From: Streptomyces sp. NBC_00083
GTDB lineage: Bacteria > Actinomycetota > Actinomycetes > Streptomycetales > Streptomycetaceae
Assembly (NCBI RefSeq): GCF_026343295.1
Contig: NZ_JAPELY010000001.1
Span: 3,410,001 to 3,474,000, forward strand
Direction: 5' to 3'
DNA: 64,000 nt
The translations under genes and the position numbers were made by a program. Shown here piece by piece: positions 34,475 to 43,823 of this stretch; the first letter of the stretch is position 1, and every line of letters begins with the position of its first letter. The notes beneath the pieces were generated by a model, which was not told the origin of the DNA, ran no database searches, and saw nothing but the letters and a program-made list of their open reading frames with translations.

Positions 34475-35826
34475 CAACGACCCTCGACCGTGCCGCCGCG
34501 TCCGCGTCCGCCGCCCGCCGCGTGCCCGTCGCGCGGGCCTACCGCTTCGAACTCGTCAAACTGATGTCCCAGTGGCGGGTCCGGCTGCTGCTCCTGGCCT
34601 GCTGGGCGGCCCCGGGGCTGTTCGTGGTCGGCGTGAGCCGGCAGAGCACGCTGCCCTCCGACACACTCTTCGGCCGCTGGATGCACGCCACGGGATGGGC
34701 CGGACCGCTGGTCATCCTGGGATTCGCGGGCACCTGGGCCCTGCCTCTGCTGATCTCACTGGTCGCCGGCGACGTGTTCGCCGCCGAGGACCGGCTCGGA
34801 ACCTGGCGGCACCTCCTGGTCGCCGTCCGCTCGCCCCGCCGGATCTTCGTCGCGAAGACGCTGGCGAGCCTCACCGTGATCGGGCTGATCGTGGCCGGGC
34901 TCGCCTGCTCCAGTACGGCGGGCGGACTCGTGTCGGCCGGCAACCGGCCCTTGGTCGGCCTCGACGGCCGGCTGCTGACGCCGGGAGACGCGGCCTCAAG
35001 GGTGCTGCTCGCGTGGCTCTGCGTCCTTGCCCCGACCCTGGCCCTCGCCGGCCTCGGACTGCTCGGCTCGATCGCCCTGGGGCGGTCTCCCATGGGCCTG
35101 CTGCTGCCTGCCCTGGCAGCCCTCGTGATGCAGGTCGCGCAGATGCTGCCGCTGCCCGTCGCCGTACGCCTCGCCCTGCCCGGCTACGCCTTCATCGCGT
35201 GGAACGGGCTGTTCACCGGCCCCGCGCAGCTCGGTCCGCTCCTCATCGCCACCGCGGTCGACCTGGCGTGGGTCGTGCTGGCGACAGCGCTGGCCCACGC
35301 GCTGTTCGTGCGGCGGGACTTCACGCACCCCGCCCACGACGGCTCCGGGCGGCGCGCCATCGCGACGGGGCTTCTTCCGCTCGCCGCACTGACCGCCCTC
35401 ACCGTCGGCGTCATCCGGGTGGCCGCGCCCACGTCGGGCTCCGGGATCGGGCAGGCCAAGGTCGAGAGCTCCGTCGCCACCGCGTTCGGCCACCTCTACC
35501 GCATGCAGACAGGGGAGTTGAACCGTCCCGCCGTCACCGAGGCCCAACTGCGCGTCTCCGCGGCGTGCACCAAGAGCGACGGCCGAACCGCCCAGGAAGG
35601 CGCGGGCAATGACTGGCGATGCGTGGTGACCTGGCATCTGCCCGGTGTGACGCCCACGGGCACGGCCGTCTACCAGCTCGACATCGGATCGGACGGGAGG
35701 TTCGTGGCCGACGGCGACGGGCCGAAGGAGGTCAACGGCTACTTCCTGGTACGGACTTCGGCCGGGAACGCCCCGAATCCGCTGTGGCAGTTCGACGGCT
35801 ACGTCGAACTGCTCGACACCCACTGA
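34471..35826 (+). CDS. ABC-2 type permease with C-terminal extracytoplasmic domain
   Basis: 451 residues. Six or seven membrane helices occupy about residues 35-320. After the last helix a soluble tail of about 125 residues (from SGSGIGQAKVESSVATAFGH on) is predicted outside the cell. It contains two Cys (SAACTKSD, DWRCVVTW) that could form a disulfide, and a DIGSDGRFVADGDG strand-turn. I recognise no named domain in the tail; fusion to an ABC-2 permease is unusual. The GTG start overlaps the ATPase stop. The secreted phosphoesterase gene follows 12 bases later in the same operon. Confidence 0.82.
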   Translation: MTTTLDRAAASASAARRVPVARAYRFELVKLMSQWRVRLLLLACWAAPGLFVVGVSRQSTLPSDTLFGRWMHATGWAGPLVILGFAGTWALPLLISLVAGDVFAAEDRLGTWRHLLVAVRSPRRIFVAKTLASLTVIGLIVAGLACSSTAGGLVSAGNRPLVGLDGRLLTPGDAASRVLLAWLCVLAPTLALAGLGLLGSIALGRSPMGLLLPALAALVMQVAQMLPLPVAVRLALPGYAFIAWNGLFTGPAQLGPLLIATAVDLAWVVLATALAHALFVRRDFTHPAHDGSGRRAIATGLLPLAALTALTVGVIRVAAPTSGSGIGQAKVESSVATAFGHLYRMQTGELNRPAVTEAQLRVSAACTKSDGRTAQEGAGNDWRCVVTWHLPGVTPTGTAVYQLDIGSDGRFVADGDGPKEVNGYFLVRTSAGNAPNPLWQFDGYVELLDTH

Positions 35827-35838
35827 AGGGACAGTTCC

Positions 35839-38592
35839 GTGCAGGTAACACGTCGGCGCCGGATCAGCGAGGACCGGCAGATCGCGCTCTTCGGCAGACG
35901 CCCCGGCCGCCGCACCACCCTCGTCACGGCGGGCATCGCCGTGGCCCTCGGCGTCACGGGAACAGCCGTCGCCTCGACCTACCAGTTCGGCACCCAGCAG
36001 GTCGGCCAGGTCACCGCCAGGGGCCAAGTCATCTCCAGCGACCAGTACATCGCGCCGTACGGCACCCGCACCGTCATCAACGACGGCAAGATCATGTCGT
36101 CCGCGCCCAGCCCGGACGGCACCCGTCTCGCCGCCACGGTCACCGACGGCGACGCCTCGCTGGTCATCATGGATCTCGCGTCCGGGCAGGTGAAGCAGCG
36201 CATCGGCACCAACGCTGCCGACGGCCTGCGCATCAAGAGCGGCGCGGTCGGCCAGGAGGGGCCGACGTACTCACCGGACGGGAAGCAGCTGTGGCTCGGC
36301 CAGAGCGACGGATACACCAGGTTCACCGTGGGCGCCGACGGCATCCTGTCCGACCCGGTCGTCTTTCCCATCGCGGCCGACGGTTCGAAGCACGCCCTGG
36401 TGGGCGCCGCGGTGTTCTCGGCCGACGGCGCGACCGTGTACGGCGCCGTGAACGGCCAGAACCGGGTCGTCGCGATCGACGCGGCCACCGGCGCCGTCCA
36501 GCACAGCTGGGCCGTGGGCAACGCCCCGCGCGGCCTCGCGCTGGCCGGCGGCAAGCTGTACGTCAGCAACGAGGGCGGCCGCCCGGCCAAGGCGGGCGAC
36601 ACCACGATCAACTCTTACGGCACTCAAGTGCCGGCGAACCCGGCCACCGGCGCCACCACCACCGGCACGCTGAGCGTCATCGACGTGTCCGACCCTTCGG
36701 CGGCCGTCCGCAGTATCGACGTCGGTCTGCACCCGACCGCGGTGTACGCGAAGCAGGGCACGGTGTTCGTCACCAACACGGCGGACAACTCGGTGTCGGT
36801 CGTCGACTCCCGCAAGGACAGGGTCGTCCAGACCATCGCCACCCGGCCATGGCCCGAGGCATCGGTCGGCTACGAGCCCAACGCCGTGACGCTCACCGAC
36901 GACGGCCACCTGCTGGTGACGCTCGGCCGCGCCAACGCGGTCGCCGTATTCCGCTACGCCGCTCCCCAGCAGCCGGCCAACTACATCGGCCTCCTCCCGA
37001 CGGACTACTTCCCCGCACAGGTCACCACGGTCGGCCGGGAAGTCATCGTCTCCAACACCCGTGGCATCGACGCCCGGCGGCCCGGCGGCACCGCGCACGG
37101 CACTCACGACACGACGTCGAGCCTGACACGGTTCAACCTGCCCGGCGACCAGGTCATCAGGGCCCAGACGGCCAAGGTGTTCCAGCAGAACGGCTGGACC
37201 AACGGATCGGTCACCTCGGCCAAGGGGAAGAGCCACACCAAGCCGGTGCCCGTCCCCGCCCGGCTCGGCGACCCCTCGACGATCAAACACGTCTTCCTGC
37301 TCGTCAAGGAGAACCGCACCTACGACCAGGTCTTCGGCGATCTCCCGCAGGGCAACGGCGACGCGTCGCTGACGCAGTTCGGCGCGAACGTGACCCCGAA
37401 CCAGCACGCGCTGGCCCAGCAGTTCGGCCTCTACGACAACTTCTACGACATCGGCACGAACTCGGCCGAGGGCCACAACTGGCTGATGCAGTCCGACAAT
37501 CCGGAGTACACCGAGTCCTCGGCCGGCGAGTACACGCGCAGCTACGACACCGAGGACGACGCCCTCGGCCACCAGAAGTCCGGCTTCCTCTGGACGGGTG
37601 CGCAGGCAGCGGGGAAGACGGTCAAGGACTACGGGGAGTTCCAGTCGCTGGAGACCAAGCCCTCCGGCGCGACCTGGCAGAACCTGTACTGCGACTCGAA
37701 GACCATGGCCACGACCGGCCGTCCGAGCGCGTATCCCATCAAGACCGGCTCGGCGATCCCCTCGCTCAACAAGGTCTCGGTGCCCGGATTCCCGCTGTTC
37801 GACCTCGACGTCCCGGACATCTACAAGAACGAGATCTGGAAGCAGGACTTCGAGAAGAACGGCCCCGCGAACCTGAACATGTTCTGGTTCTCCAACGACC
37901 ACACGGGTGGCCCGGCGAGTCCAGCCGCGGCGGTGGCGGACAACGACCTCGCCGTCGGCAGGATGGTCGACGAGATCTCCCACAGCACGTACTGGAAGGA
38001 CTCGGCGATCTTCGTCGTCGAGGACGACTCCCAGGCCGGCCTCGACCATGTCGACGGCCACCGCGCCCCGGTCCAGATCATCAGCCCGTGGGCCGCGCAC
38101 GGCACTGTCGACCAGCACTACTACTCGCAGATCACCCTGATCCGCACCATCGAGCAGATCCTCGGGATCCACCCGATGAACCAGAAGGACAGCGCGGCCA
38201 CCCCGATGTCCGGTGCCTTCACCCGCAAGCCGGACAACACCCCCTTCACCGCTGTCCCCAACCGGACGTCACTGACACTCGGCGTGAGCCCGCAGCCGTC
38301 CTGCGGCACGGACGCCCCGGCGGCGCAGGACACCGCCGCCGCGCCCGCGCCGACGTCCGTACGGGTGCCGGCGGCCGAGCAGGGACTCGCGGCGCAGTGG
38401 AAGACCTGGGCCGCGCACCAGCGCCTGACCGGCCCGAACGCCGTCCCGGACTACGCCAACCCCGCCCAGATGAACCGCTACACCTGGTACCAGACCCATG
38501 ACTGGACCAAGCCCTACCCCGGTGACAGCAAGATCTACGCCCCGAACGCCGTGCCCGGCGCCTACCTGCCGTCGCCCGACTCCGACGGGTGA
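35839..38592 (+). CDS. secreted YncE-like beta-propeller / phosphoesterase fusion
   Basis: 917 residues. A basic N-terminus and a hydrophobic signal (about residues 26-46) direct export. Residues about 60-440 form a YncE/YVTN-type seven-bladed propeller with repeats such as VSNEGGRP, VTNTADNSVSVVDSRKD and VTLGRANAVAVFRY. Residues about 475-830 are an alkaline-phosphatase-superfamily phosphoesterase related to acid phosphatase/phospholipase C (KHVFLLVKENRTYDQVFGDL, GTNSAEGHNWLMQ, VVEDDSQAGLDHVDGHRAP). A Pro/Ala linker and a short Trp/Tyr-rich tail follow. The role is probably extracellular phosphate ester or phospholipid hydrolysis. It is third in an operon with the ABC exporter. Confidence 0.85.
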   Translation: MQVTRRRRISEDRQIALFGRRPGRRTTLVTAGIAVALGVTGTAVASTYQFGTQQVGQVTARGQVISSDQYIAPYGTRTVINDGKIMSSAPSPDGTRLAATVTDGDASLVIMDLASGQVKQRIGTNAADGLRIKSGAVGQEGPTYSPDGKQLWLGQSDGYTRFTVGADGILSDPVVFPIAADGSKHALVGAAVFSADGATVYGAVNGQNRVVAIDAATGAVQHSWAVGNAPRGLALAGGKLYVSNEGGRPAKAGDTTINSYGTQVPANPATGATTTGTLSVIDVSDPSAAVRSIDVGLHPTAVYAKQGTVFVTNTADNSVSVVDSRKDRVVQTIATRPWPEASVGYEPNAVTLTDDGHLLVTLGRANAVAVFRYAAPQQPANYIGLLPTDYFPAQVTTVGREVIVSNTRGIDARRPGGTAHGTHDTTSSLTRFNLPGDQVIRAQTAKVFQQNGWTNGSVTSAKGKSHTKPVPVPARLGDPSTIKHVFLLVKENRTYDQVFGDLPQGNGDASLTQFGANVTPNQHALAQQFGLYDNFYDIGTNSAEGHNWLMQSDNPEYTESSAGEYTRSYDTEDDALGHQKSGFLWTGAQAAGKTVKDYGEFQSLETKPSGATWQNLYCDSKTMATTGRPSAYPIKTGSAIPSLNKVSVPGFPLFDLDVPDIYKNEIWKQDFEKNGPANLNMFWFSNDHTGGPASPAAAVADNDLAVGRMVDEISHSTYWKDSAIFVVEDDSQAGLDHVDGHRAPVQIISPWAAHGTVDQHYYSQITLIRTIEQILGIHPMNQKDSAATPMSGAFTRKPDNTPFTAVPNRTSLTLGVSPQPSCGTDAPAAQDTAAAPAPTSVRVPAAEQGLAAQWKTWAAHQRLTGPNAVPDYANPAQMNRYTWYQTHDWTKPYPGDSKIYAPNAVPGAYLPSPDSDG

Positions 38593-38688
38593 CGGGCGTC
38601 GGCAGCGCGGGCTGAACGCACCGGAGTGTCGGCGCGACGGCCCCCGACGGCCCGGGTGGACCTGCGAGAGGAAGGTGGAGGGGGCCTC

Positions 38689-39222
38689 CTACGGCACCAC
38701 CCGGGCCGGCACCGGACAGCGCACGAACAGGACCGCCTCCACATTCTCCGAGGCGGCTGCGTACACGTGGGGCACATCGGCCGCCCAGTGTGCCTGCTCG
38801 CCCGGGTGGACCAGCCGGGGCGAGCCGGCCGGGCCCACCCGGGCCGTTCCCGACAGGACGACGATGCGTTCCTCCGTGCCGGGGGCGTGGGCGGCCGACT
38901 CTTGGGTCGCGTCCGCCCGGATCCGGATGCGGAACACGTCGGTGACCGCCTCGGCGCTCTCGAACCTCTCGCTGAGGGTCGCGTCCACGGCCGCACCCGA
39001 CACCCTGACCGGCTCGTCGACGTTCAGGACGCTGCTGAGGGGGACGTCCAGAGCGCGGGTGAGCGCGTACAGGGTCTCCAGTGTCGGGTTGCGCTGGCCG
39101 GTCTCCAGCTCCGACAGCGTGCCCTTGCCGATGGCGGAGCGGCGCGCCAGTTCGGACAAGGACAGCCCCTGATCCGTTCGGAGCTCCTTCAAGCGCCGTC
39201 CCACCTGGTCCGCAAGAGCCAC
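38689..39222 (-). CDS. XRE-type regulator with cupin domain
   Basis: 177 residues. The HTH_3 domain is RLKELRTDQGLSLSELARRS then AIGKGTLSELETGQRNPTLE (about residues 9-48). The C-terminal cupin has EERIVVLSGTARVGP and HPGEQAHWAADVPHVY. The GTG at 39222 was chosen because it follows GGAGAAGAAGC; a TTG further upstream would add 25 residues of doubtful coding. It is divergent from the BenE transporter and a palindrome lies between them. Cupin-XRE proteins typically sense small aromatic or amino compounds and control one transport or catabolic unit. Confidence 0.87.
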   Translation of the reverse strand: MALADQVGRRLKELRTDQGLSLSELARRSAIGKGTLSELETGQRNPTLETLYALTRALDVPLSSVLNVDEPVRVSGAAVDATLSERFESAEAVTDVFRIRIRADATQESAAHAPGTEERIVVLSGTARVGPAGSPRLVHPGEQAHWAADVPHVYAAASENVEAVLFVRCPVPARVVP

Positions 39223-39302
39223 GCTTCTTCTCCGCTCAGTTGTCGGCACCCTGCTGCCCGTTGACTGCGACGACGCCTCCGGCTTAACGTTTCGCAAGCA
39301 TA

Positions 39303-39322
39303 GCGTTCTGTATATGGAACGC
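39303..39322. promoter_or_regulatory. palindrome between XRE-cupin and benE
   Basis: GCGTTC-TGTATATG-GAACGC is a 6-base perfect inverted repeat around an AT-rich 8-base centre, 67 bases before the transporter start and 80 bases upstream of the regulator start. It is the best candidate operator for the divergent XRE-cupin regulator. Confidence 0.6.
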
Positions 39323-39389
39323 AGGGGCAGGTCTCGGAGCGGCCTCGGTCTCCCCGGAAGCCCGTGCCCAGCAGAACGGGAGTACTGAA

Positions 39390-40658
39390 GTGTCCGATCG
39401 AACCATCCGCCGACTCGCGCCGGCGTCGGCCGTCACGGCGGGGCTCATCGCGGTGCTGGTCGGCGTCACCAGTTCCGCCGCGATCGTCTTCACCGCCGCC
39501 CGGACGGCCGGCGCCGGGCCCGGGGAGGTCACGTCGTGGATGCTGGCGCTCGGCGTCGGCATGGGAGCCACCTGCATCGGGCTGTCCCTGCGCTACAAGG
39601 CCCCGGTGGTCACGGCCTGGTCCACACCGGGCGCCGCGCTCCTCGTGTCCGCACTCGGCGGGGTGACGATGGCTCAGGCGACCGGAGCCTTCCTGGTGTC
39701 AGCCGCACTGATCCTGCTCAGCGGTCTGACGCGATGGTTCGAGCGGGTCATGAGCCGCGTCCCGGTCTCCCTTGCGGCGGGGCTGCTGGCCGGGGTGCTC
39801 GTACAGTTCGGCACCGGTCTGTTCGCCCGCATGCACGGCCATTTCACGCTCGTCTTCCCGATGTTCGCGGTCTACCTCGTGGGGCGGCGCGTCGCCCCAC
39901 GCTTCGCCATCGTCGGACCGCTCGTGGTGGGCGTGGCGATCGCCGCCGCGCAGGGCTCGCTGAAGGCGGCCGGGGTGCGCTTCGACTTCGCGCAACCGGT
40001 GTTCACCGCACCGGAGTTCTCCGGGCAGGTGATCATCGGTGTCGCGCTGCCGCTGTTCGTCGTGACGATGGCCTCGCAGAACCTGCCGGGCGTCGCGGTA
40101 CTGCGGGGCGCCGGGTACGAGCGCGTGCCCATTTCGCCGTTGATCAGCTGGACCGGTGCGGTCAACCTGCTCCTCGCTCCCTTCGGTTGCTTCGGCCTGA
40201 ACCTCGCCGCCATCACGGCGGCCATCTGCACCGGCCGCGAGGCCCACGAGGACCCCGAACGGCGCTACCTCGCCGGCGTGTGGGCCGGGGTGTTCTACCT
40301 CCTTGTCGGTGTGTTCGGCGGGGCCGTGGGTTCGCTGCTTGCCGCGATGCCGGACGCCCTGGTCCTGGGCATCGCAGGGCTCGGACTGCTCGGCACCATC
40401 GGCAACTCGCTGGCCTCGGCGCTGGGCGACGACGACGGGCGGGAGGCCGCCGTCATCACCTTCCTCGCGACGGCATCAGGTGTGACGCTGCTCGGCATCG
40501 GATCGGCGTTCTGGGGACTGCTGGCAGGGGTGCTGACACTCGCGGTGACGCGCGTCCGCATGCCGCGCCGTCCCGCAACGCCGAACCGCCGCCCGACCGT
40601 TCCTGCCCCCGCCCCTGCCCCCGAGGCCGAGGTGACGGGCCCGGCCACCGCCGCGTGA
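39390..40658 (+). CDS. benE: BenE-type benzoate/H+ symporter
   Basis: 422 residues with about 12 membrane helices. It starts (GTG) with a short cytosolic tail, then TAGLIAVLVGVTSSAAIVFTAA and the family signature region APVVTAWSTPGAALL (about residues 69-83). A later TMASQNLPGVAVLRGAGYERV (about 226-246) and FGCFGLNLAAITAAICTG are also characteristic of BenE. The C-terminal 40 residues are a Pro/Ala-rich cytosolic tail. It would import benzoate or a similar aromatic acid with protons. No benzoate catabolic genes are next to it. Confidence 0.88.
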   Translation: MSDRTIRRLAPASAVTAGLIAVLVGVTSSAAIVFTAARTAGAGPGEVTSWMLALGVGMGATCIGLSLRYKAPVVTAWSTPGAALLVSALGGVTMAQATGAFLVSAALILLSGLTRWFERVMSRVPVSLAAGLLAGVLVQFGTGLFARMHGHFTLVFPMFAVYLVGRRVAPRFAIVGPLVVGVAIAAAQGSLKAAGVRFDFAQPVFTAPEFSGQVIIGVALPLFVVTMASQNLPGVAVLRGAGYERVPISPLISWTGAVNLLLAPFGCFGLNLAAITAAICTGREAHEDPERRYLAGVWAGVFYLLVGVFGGAVGSLLAAMPDALVLGIAGLGLLGTIGNSLASALGDDDGREAAVITFLATASGVTLLGIGSAFWGLLAGVLTLAVTRVRMPRRPATPNRRPTVPAPAPAPEAEVTGPATAA

Positions 40659-40699
40659 GGTGGCCCTGGTCCTGGTCTACCGTCCGGCGCGGGACCGGC

Positions 40700-41437
40700 T
40701 CAGGCCAGACCGCCCGTGGCCCGCAGGTTCTGGCCGGTGATCCAGCGACCGTCCGGACTCGCGAGGAATGCGACGACGTCGGCCACGTCCGACGGCTGTC
40801 CCAGCCGGCCGAGAGGCGTCATCCCGGCGACCGTCTGGAGAGCCTGCGGGGGATTGGTGCCCCGCAGCATCTCGGTGTCGGTCGCGCCGGGAGAGACGGT
40901 GTTGACCGTGATGCCGCGCGGCCCGAGCTCCCGGGCGGCGACCGCGGTCAGCTGTTCGATGGCGCCCTTGCTGGCCGCGTAGGGCCCGATGCCCGCCACG
41001 GGACGCACGGTGTTCATGGTGGAGATGTTCACGATCCGTCCTTCGTCGCGCATGTGCCTGGCGGCGTAGCGCATCGTCAGAAAGACCGACCTGGTGTTGC
41101 CGGCCATCACGTCGTCGAACACCTCGGCCTCGGTCTCGGCGAGCGGGGAGGGAGTGAACGACACCGCCGCGTTGTTCACCAGGAGGCTCAGGCTGCCGAG
41201 GTGCGCTTCGGCGGCTTCCATCAACCGCTCCGCGGCGTCCCGTTCCTTCAGGTCCATCCGTATGGCTCGGACCGTGCCGCCGCTCGCCTGTACGGCCCGG
41301 ACCACATCGGCTGCGGCTTCCTCGCTGGTGGCGTAGTTGAAGACAACCTCCGCTCCGTCGCGGCACAAGCGTTCAACAATCGCCCGGCCGATTCCTCGGG
41401 AGCCACCCGTGACGACGGCAGTCATGTCTGTGAGCAT
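40700..41437 (-). CDS. SDR family oxidoreductase
   Basis: 245 residues, classical short-chain dehydrogenase. The cofactor motif is TGGSRGIGRA (about residues 10-19), with NNAA at about 87-90, the catalytic Ser in NISTMN and YAASKGA (about 152-158). The end, TGQNLRATGGLA, is the usual SDR tail (TGQ...DGG) with Ala-Thr in place of the acidic residue. The Asn at position 34 after the second strand (VVFNYATS) suggests NADP(H) preference. It converges with benE. The substrate is unknown; 3-oxoacyl-ACP reductase-like proteins look like this. Confidence 0.88.
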   Translation of the reverse strand: MLTDMTAVVTGGSRGIGRAIVERLCRDGAEVVFNYATSEEAAADVVRAVQASGGTVRAIRMDLKERDAAERLMEAAEAHLGSLSLLVNNAAVSFTPSPLAETEAEVFDDVMAGNTRSVFLTMRYAARHMRDEGRIVNISTMNTVRPVAGIGPYAASKGAIEQLTAVAARELGPRGITVNTVSPGATDTEMLRGTNPPQALQTVAGMTPLGRLGQPSDVADVVAFLASPDGRWITGQNLRATGGLA

Positions 41438-41633
41438 CGATCCTCCGCGCTGACGCAGTGATGATCCTGGAAGCTCGAACGTACTGAGGGCGCCGCTTCC
41501 GTGCCGCCGCTTTCGCCGAGCGCGCTACGGCACCACCTCTGCGGCTGCCACGAGGGCGCCCGGTTCGCGGACCGTGCCCACCGGGTCCGCGTGTCCGCGA
41601 GCGGGGCCCGGCTGAAGAGGGAAGGCTTCACGG

Positions 41634-42815
41634 ATGCATGCCATCCTCCACGCCCTGTCCATCACCGGAGCCATGACGTGGGACATCACCTGGGCCCTGA
41701 TCCTGGGCTTCGCCCTGTCCGCCGTCGTCCAGGCCGTGGTACGCCGGTCCACCGTCGTCGCCCTCCTCGGCGACGACCGCCCCCGCACGCTCGCGCTCGC
41801 CGCCGGCCTGGGCGTGGCGTCCTCTTCCTGCTCCTACGCCGCGGTGGCACTGGCCCGCTCCCTGTTCCGCAAGGGCGCGAACTTCACAGCGGCGATGGCC
41901 TTCGAGATCGCCTCCACCAACCTGGTCGTCGAACTCGGAGTGATCCTGGCGCTGCTGATGGGCTGGCAGTTCACCGCCGCCGAGTTCGTCGGCGGACCCA
42001 TCATGATCGTCCTGCTCGCGGTGCTGTTCCGACTGCTCCTGCGCGACAAAATGCTCCGCGAGGCTCGCGTGCGGGCCGAACGCGGCGTCGCCGGCTCGAT
42101 GGAGGGCCACGCCGCGATGGACATGTCAGTCAAGCGCGAAGGCTCCTTCGCCCGAAGGCTGTTCTCCCCGGAGGGCTTCACCTCCACGGCGCACGTCTTC
42201 GTCATGGAATGGGCGGCGATCCTGCGCGACCTGGTCATCGGGCTGCTCATCGCCGGTGCCATCGCCGCCTGGGTTCCCGACTCGTTCTGGCGCGCCTTCT
42301 TCTTCGACGGCCACCCGCTGGCATCCAAGCTGTGGGGTCCGGTCATCGGCCCGCTGGTGGCGATCGCCTCGTTCGTGTGCTCGGTCGGCAACGTGCCGCT
42401 CGCGGTCGTCCTGTGGAAGGGAGGCATCAGCTTCGGCGGGGTGGTGGCGTTCATCTTCGCCGACCTGCTGATCCTGCCGATCCTCAACATCTACCGGAAG
42501 TACTACGGGGCCAGGATGGCCGCCTTTCTCCTCGGCACGTTCTACCTGGCCATGGTCGTCGCCGGATACGTCGTGGAGTTCGCCTTCGGGGGCCTGGGTC
42601 TTGTCCCCGACCGCGAGGACGCGAAGATCCCCATGGAGGGCGTGACGTGGAACTACACGACGTGGCTCAACATGGCCTTCCTCGTGGTGGCGGCAGCCCT
42701 GCTGCTGCGCTTCCTGCGCACCGGCGGAGTGCCCATGCTCCGCATGATGGGCGGCTCACCCGACGCCGGTCATGACCAGGGCGACGACGCGGGGCATGGC
42801 CACGGCCGGGGGTAG
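41634..42815 (+). CDS. ArsP/YraQ-family permease
   Basis: 393 residues, about 10 membrane helices, a DUF318-type permease. Characteristic Cys motifs are ASSSCSYAAVALARSLFRKG (about residues 62-81) in the first half and SFVCSVGNVPLAVVLWKGG (about 246-264) in the second; in ArsP such Cys bind trivalent organoarsenicals. A cytosolic loop in the middle holds Met/His (EGHAAMDMS). The tail HDQGDDAGHGHGRG is His/Asp-rich and may bind metal. Export of metal(loid) compounds is likely; the substrate is not proved. It stands alone, ending at a strong terminator. Confidence 0.82.
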   Translation: MHAILHALSITGAMTWDITWALILGFALSAVVQAVVRRSTVVALLGDDRPRTLALAAGLGVASSSCSYAAVALARSLFRKGANFTAAMAFEIASTNLVVELGVILALLMGWQFTAAEFVGGPIMIVLLAVLFRLLLRDKMLREARVRAERGVAGSMEGHAAMDMSVKREGSFARRLFSPEGFTSTAHVFVMEWAAILRDLVIGLLIAGAIAAWVPDSFWRAFFFDGHPLASKLWGPVIGPLVAIASFVCSVGNVPLAVVLWKGGISFGGVVAFIFADLLILPILNIYRKYYGARMAAFLLGTFYLAMVVAGYVVEFAFGGLGLVPDREDAKIPMEGVTWNYTTWLNMAFLVVAAALLLRFLRTGGVPMLRMMGGSPDAGHDQGDDAGHGHGRG

Positions 42816-43148
42816 GTGCCGCACCCGGAGGCAAGCGCACGACGACGGTCTCGCCGAGGGGGGGGGCCTCTCACTGAGAGGGGCGACGGCCTCACCCCGG
42901 GGGGTGGTGCTGATCCGGTTCCGGAACCGCCGGTCGGCAGGAACGCCGTCCTCGCGCCGACTCGAGCAGGGAGTGCAGAGATGGTCAACAGGGTCGTGCG
43001 GCGACGCAGGTTCGTTGGCGCGAGGGGTGGCCCGTCAGACGAGCGAGTCGGGCCCTTACGTGTACGGCGCCCGGCAGGGCGGGCGCCGTACACGCGCGGC
43101 GAGACCTACCGGTCCCATGTCCCCGAGTTCCGCGCCGCTGGCCTTGGC
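42816..43148. other. intergenic region between convergent genes
   Basis: About 330 bases without a gene, between two genes that point at each other. It holds the long hairpin at 43059-43094 and a G-run near 42860. Nothing else was recognised. Confidence 0.5.
43059..43094. terminator. strong bidirectional terminator hairpin
   Basis: Perfect 15-base stem: CGTGTACGGCGCCCG pairs with CGGGCGCCGTACACG across the 6-base loop gcaggg. It lies between the convergent ArsP-like permease and LAETG protein genes, so it can serve both. There is no U-run, as is common for actinomycete terminators. Confidence 0.8.
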
Positions 43149-43823
43149 TTAGTGCCGCCCGGCCGCCGTGCGGCGGCGCATCGCGAACAGGACTCCTGCC
43201 CCGGCGGCGATCACCACGGCAGCCGACCCGGCGATCAGAGGGGCGTCGCTGCCGCCACCCGTCTCGGCGAGCGCAGTGCCCGCGGGCGAAGACGCGGCGG
43301 CCGAGGGGGCGGAGGGGGCCGGAGAGACCGACGCGACCGGCGCGGCTGCTGACGAAGTCGGCTTCGCGGTGGTGACCGTCGAGGCCGAGGGGACGGGCTT
43401 GGCCGAGGTACCGGCCGGGTGGGAGGCCGTCGGCGCACACGGAGTGTCCGGGGAGACCGGCAGGTTCGTCAGCCGCTCGTCGACGAGGGGGCCCGCCGTC
43501 ACGGAGACGTTCCACTGGTAGCCCTGGAGCCACGGCACCAGGATCGTCGTGCTCACACCCTTGGCCGTGGGATGGGCGATGTGTGCCGTACCGAGGGTCT
43601 CGCCGTCGAAGCCGGACGCCATCCGCACCCGTACGGTGATGTCGGCAGGCGTGCCGGACGGGTCCTTGTCCGTGATCGTGATGGCGGCACGGGCTTCCCC
43701 CGTGCTGGTGTCGCAGGTTGCCTTCGTGGTGAAGTCGCCGATGCTGCAGGCATCGGCACTACCGGCGGCGAGGAGCACGATGCCGGCCGAGGCGGCGGCT
43801 ATGAGGGCAGGCTTGATCTTCAC
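43149..43823 (-). CDS. sortase-anchored surface protein (LAETG)
   Basis: 224 residues from a GTG with GGGAGGG upstream. The signal peptide runs to about residue 25 (ending AGSADA), then a beta-rich domain of about 110 residues starts CSIGDFTTKATCDTSTGEA. Next is a Pro/Ser/Ala-rich stalk (about 130-180), then LAETGGGSDAP, a membrane helix and MRRRTAAGRH. LAXTG with this layout is the signal for class E sortases of streptomycetes, which attach proteins such as chaplins to the wall. The outer domain has two Cys that probably form a disulfide. Its function is unknown. Confidence 0.85.
   Translation of the reverse strand: MKIKPALIAAASAGIVLLAAGSADACSIGDFTTKATCDTSTGEARAAITITDKDPSGTPADITVRVRMASGFDGETLGTAHIAHPTAKGVSTTILVPWLQGYQWNVSVTAGPLVDERLTNLPVSPDTPCAPTASHPAGTSAKPVPSASTVTTAKPTSSAAAPVASVSPAPSAPSAAASSPAGTALAETGGGSDAPLIAGSAAVVIAAGAGVLFAMRRRTAAGRH

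Noticed and set aside
36271..38172. Minus-strand frame of over 600 codons opposite the phosphoesterase
   Set aside because: The plus strand gives a clear signal peptide, propeller and phosphoesterase; the minus frame is a codon-bias artefact.
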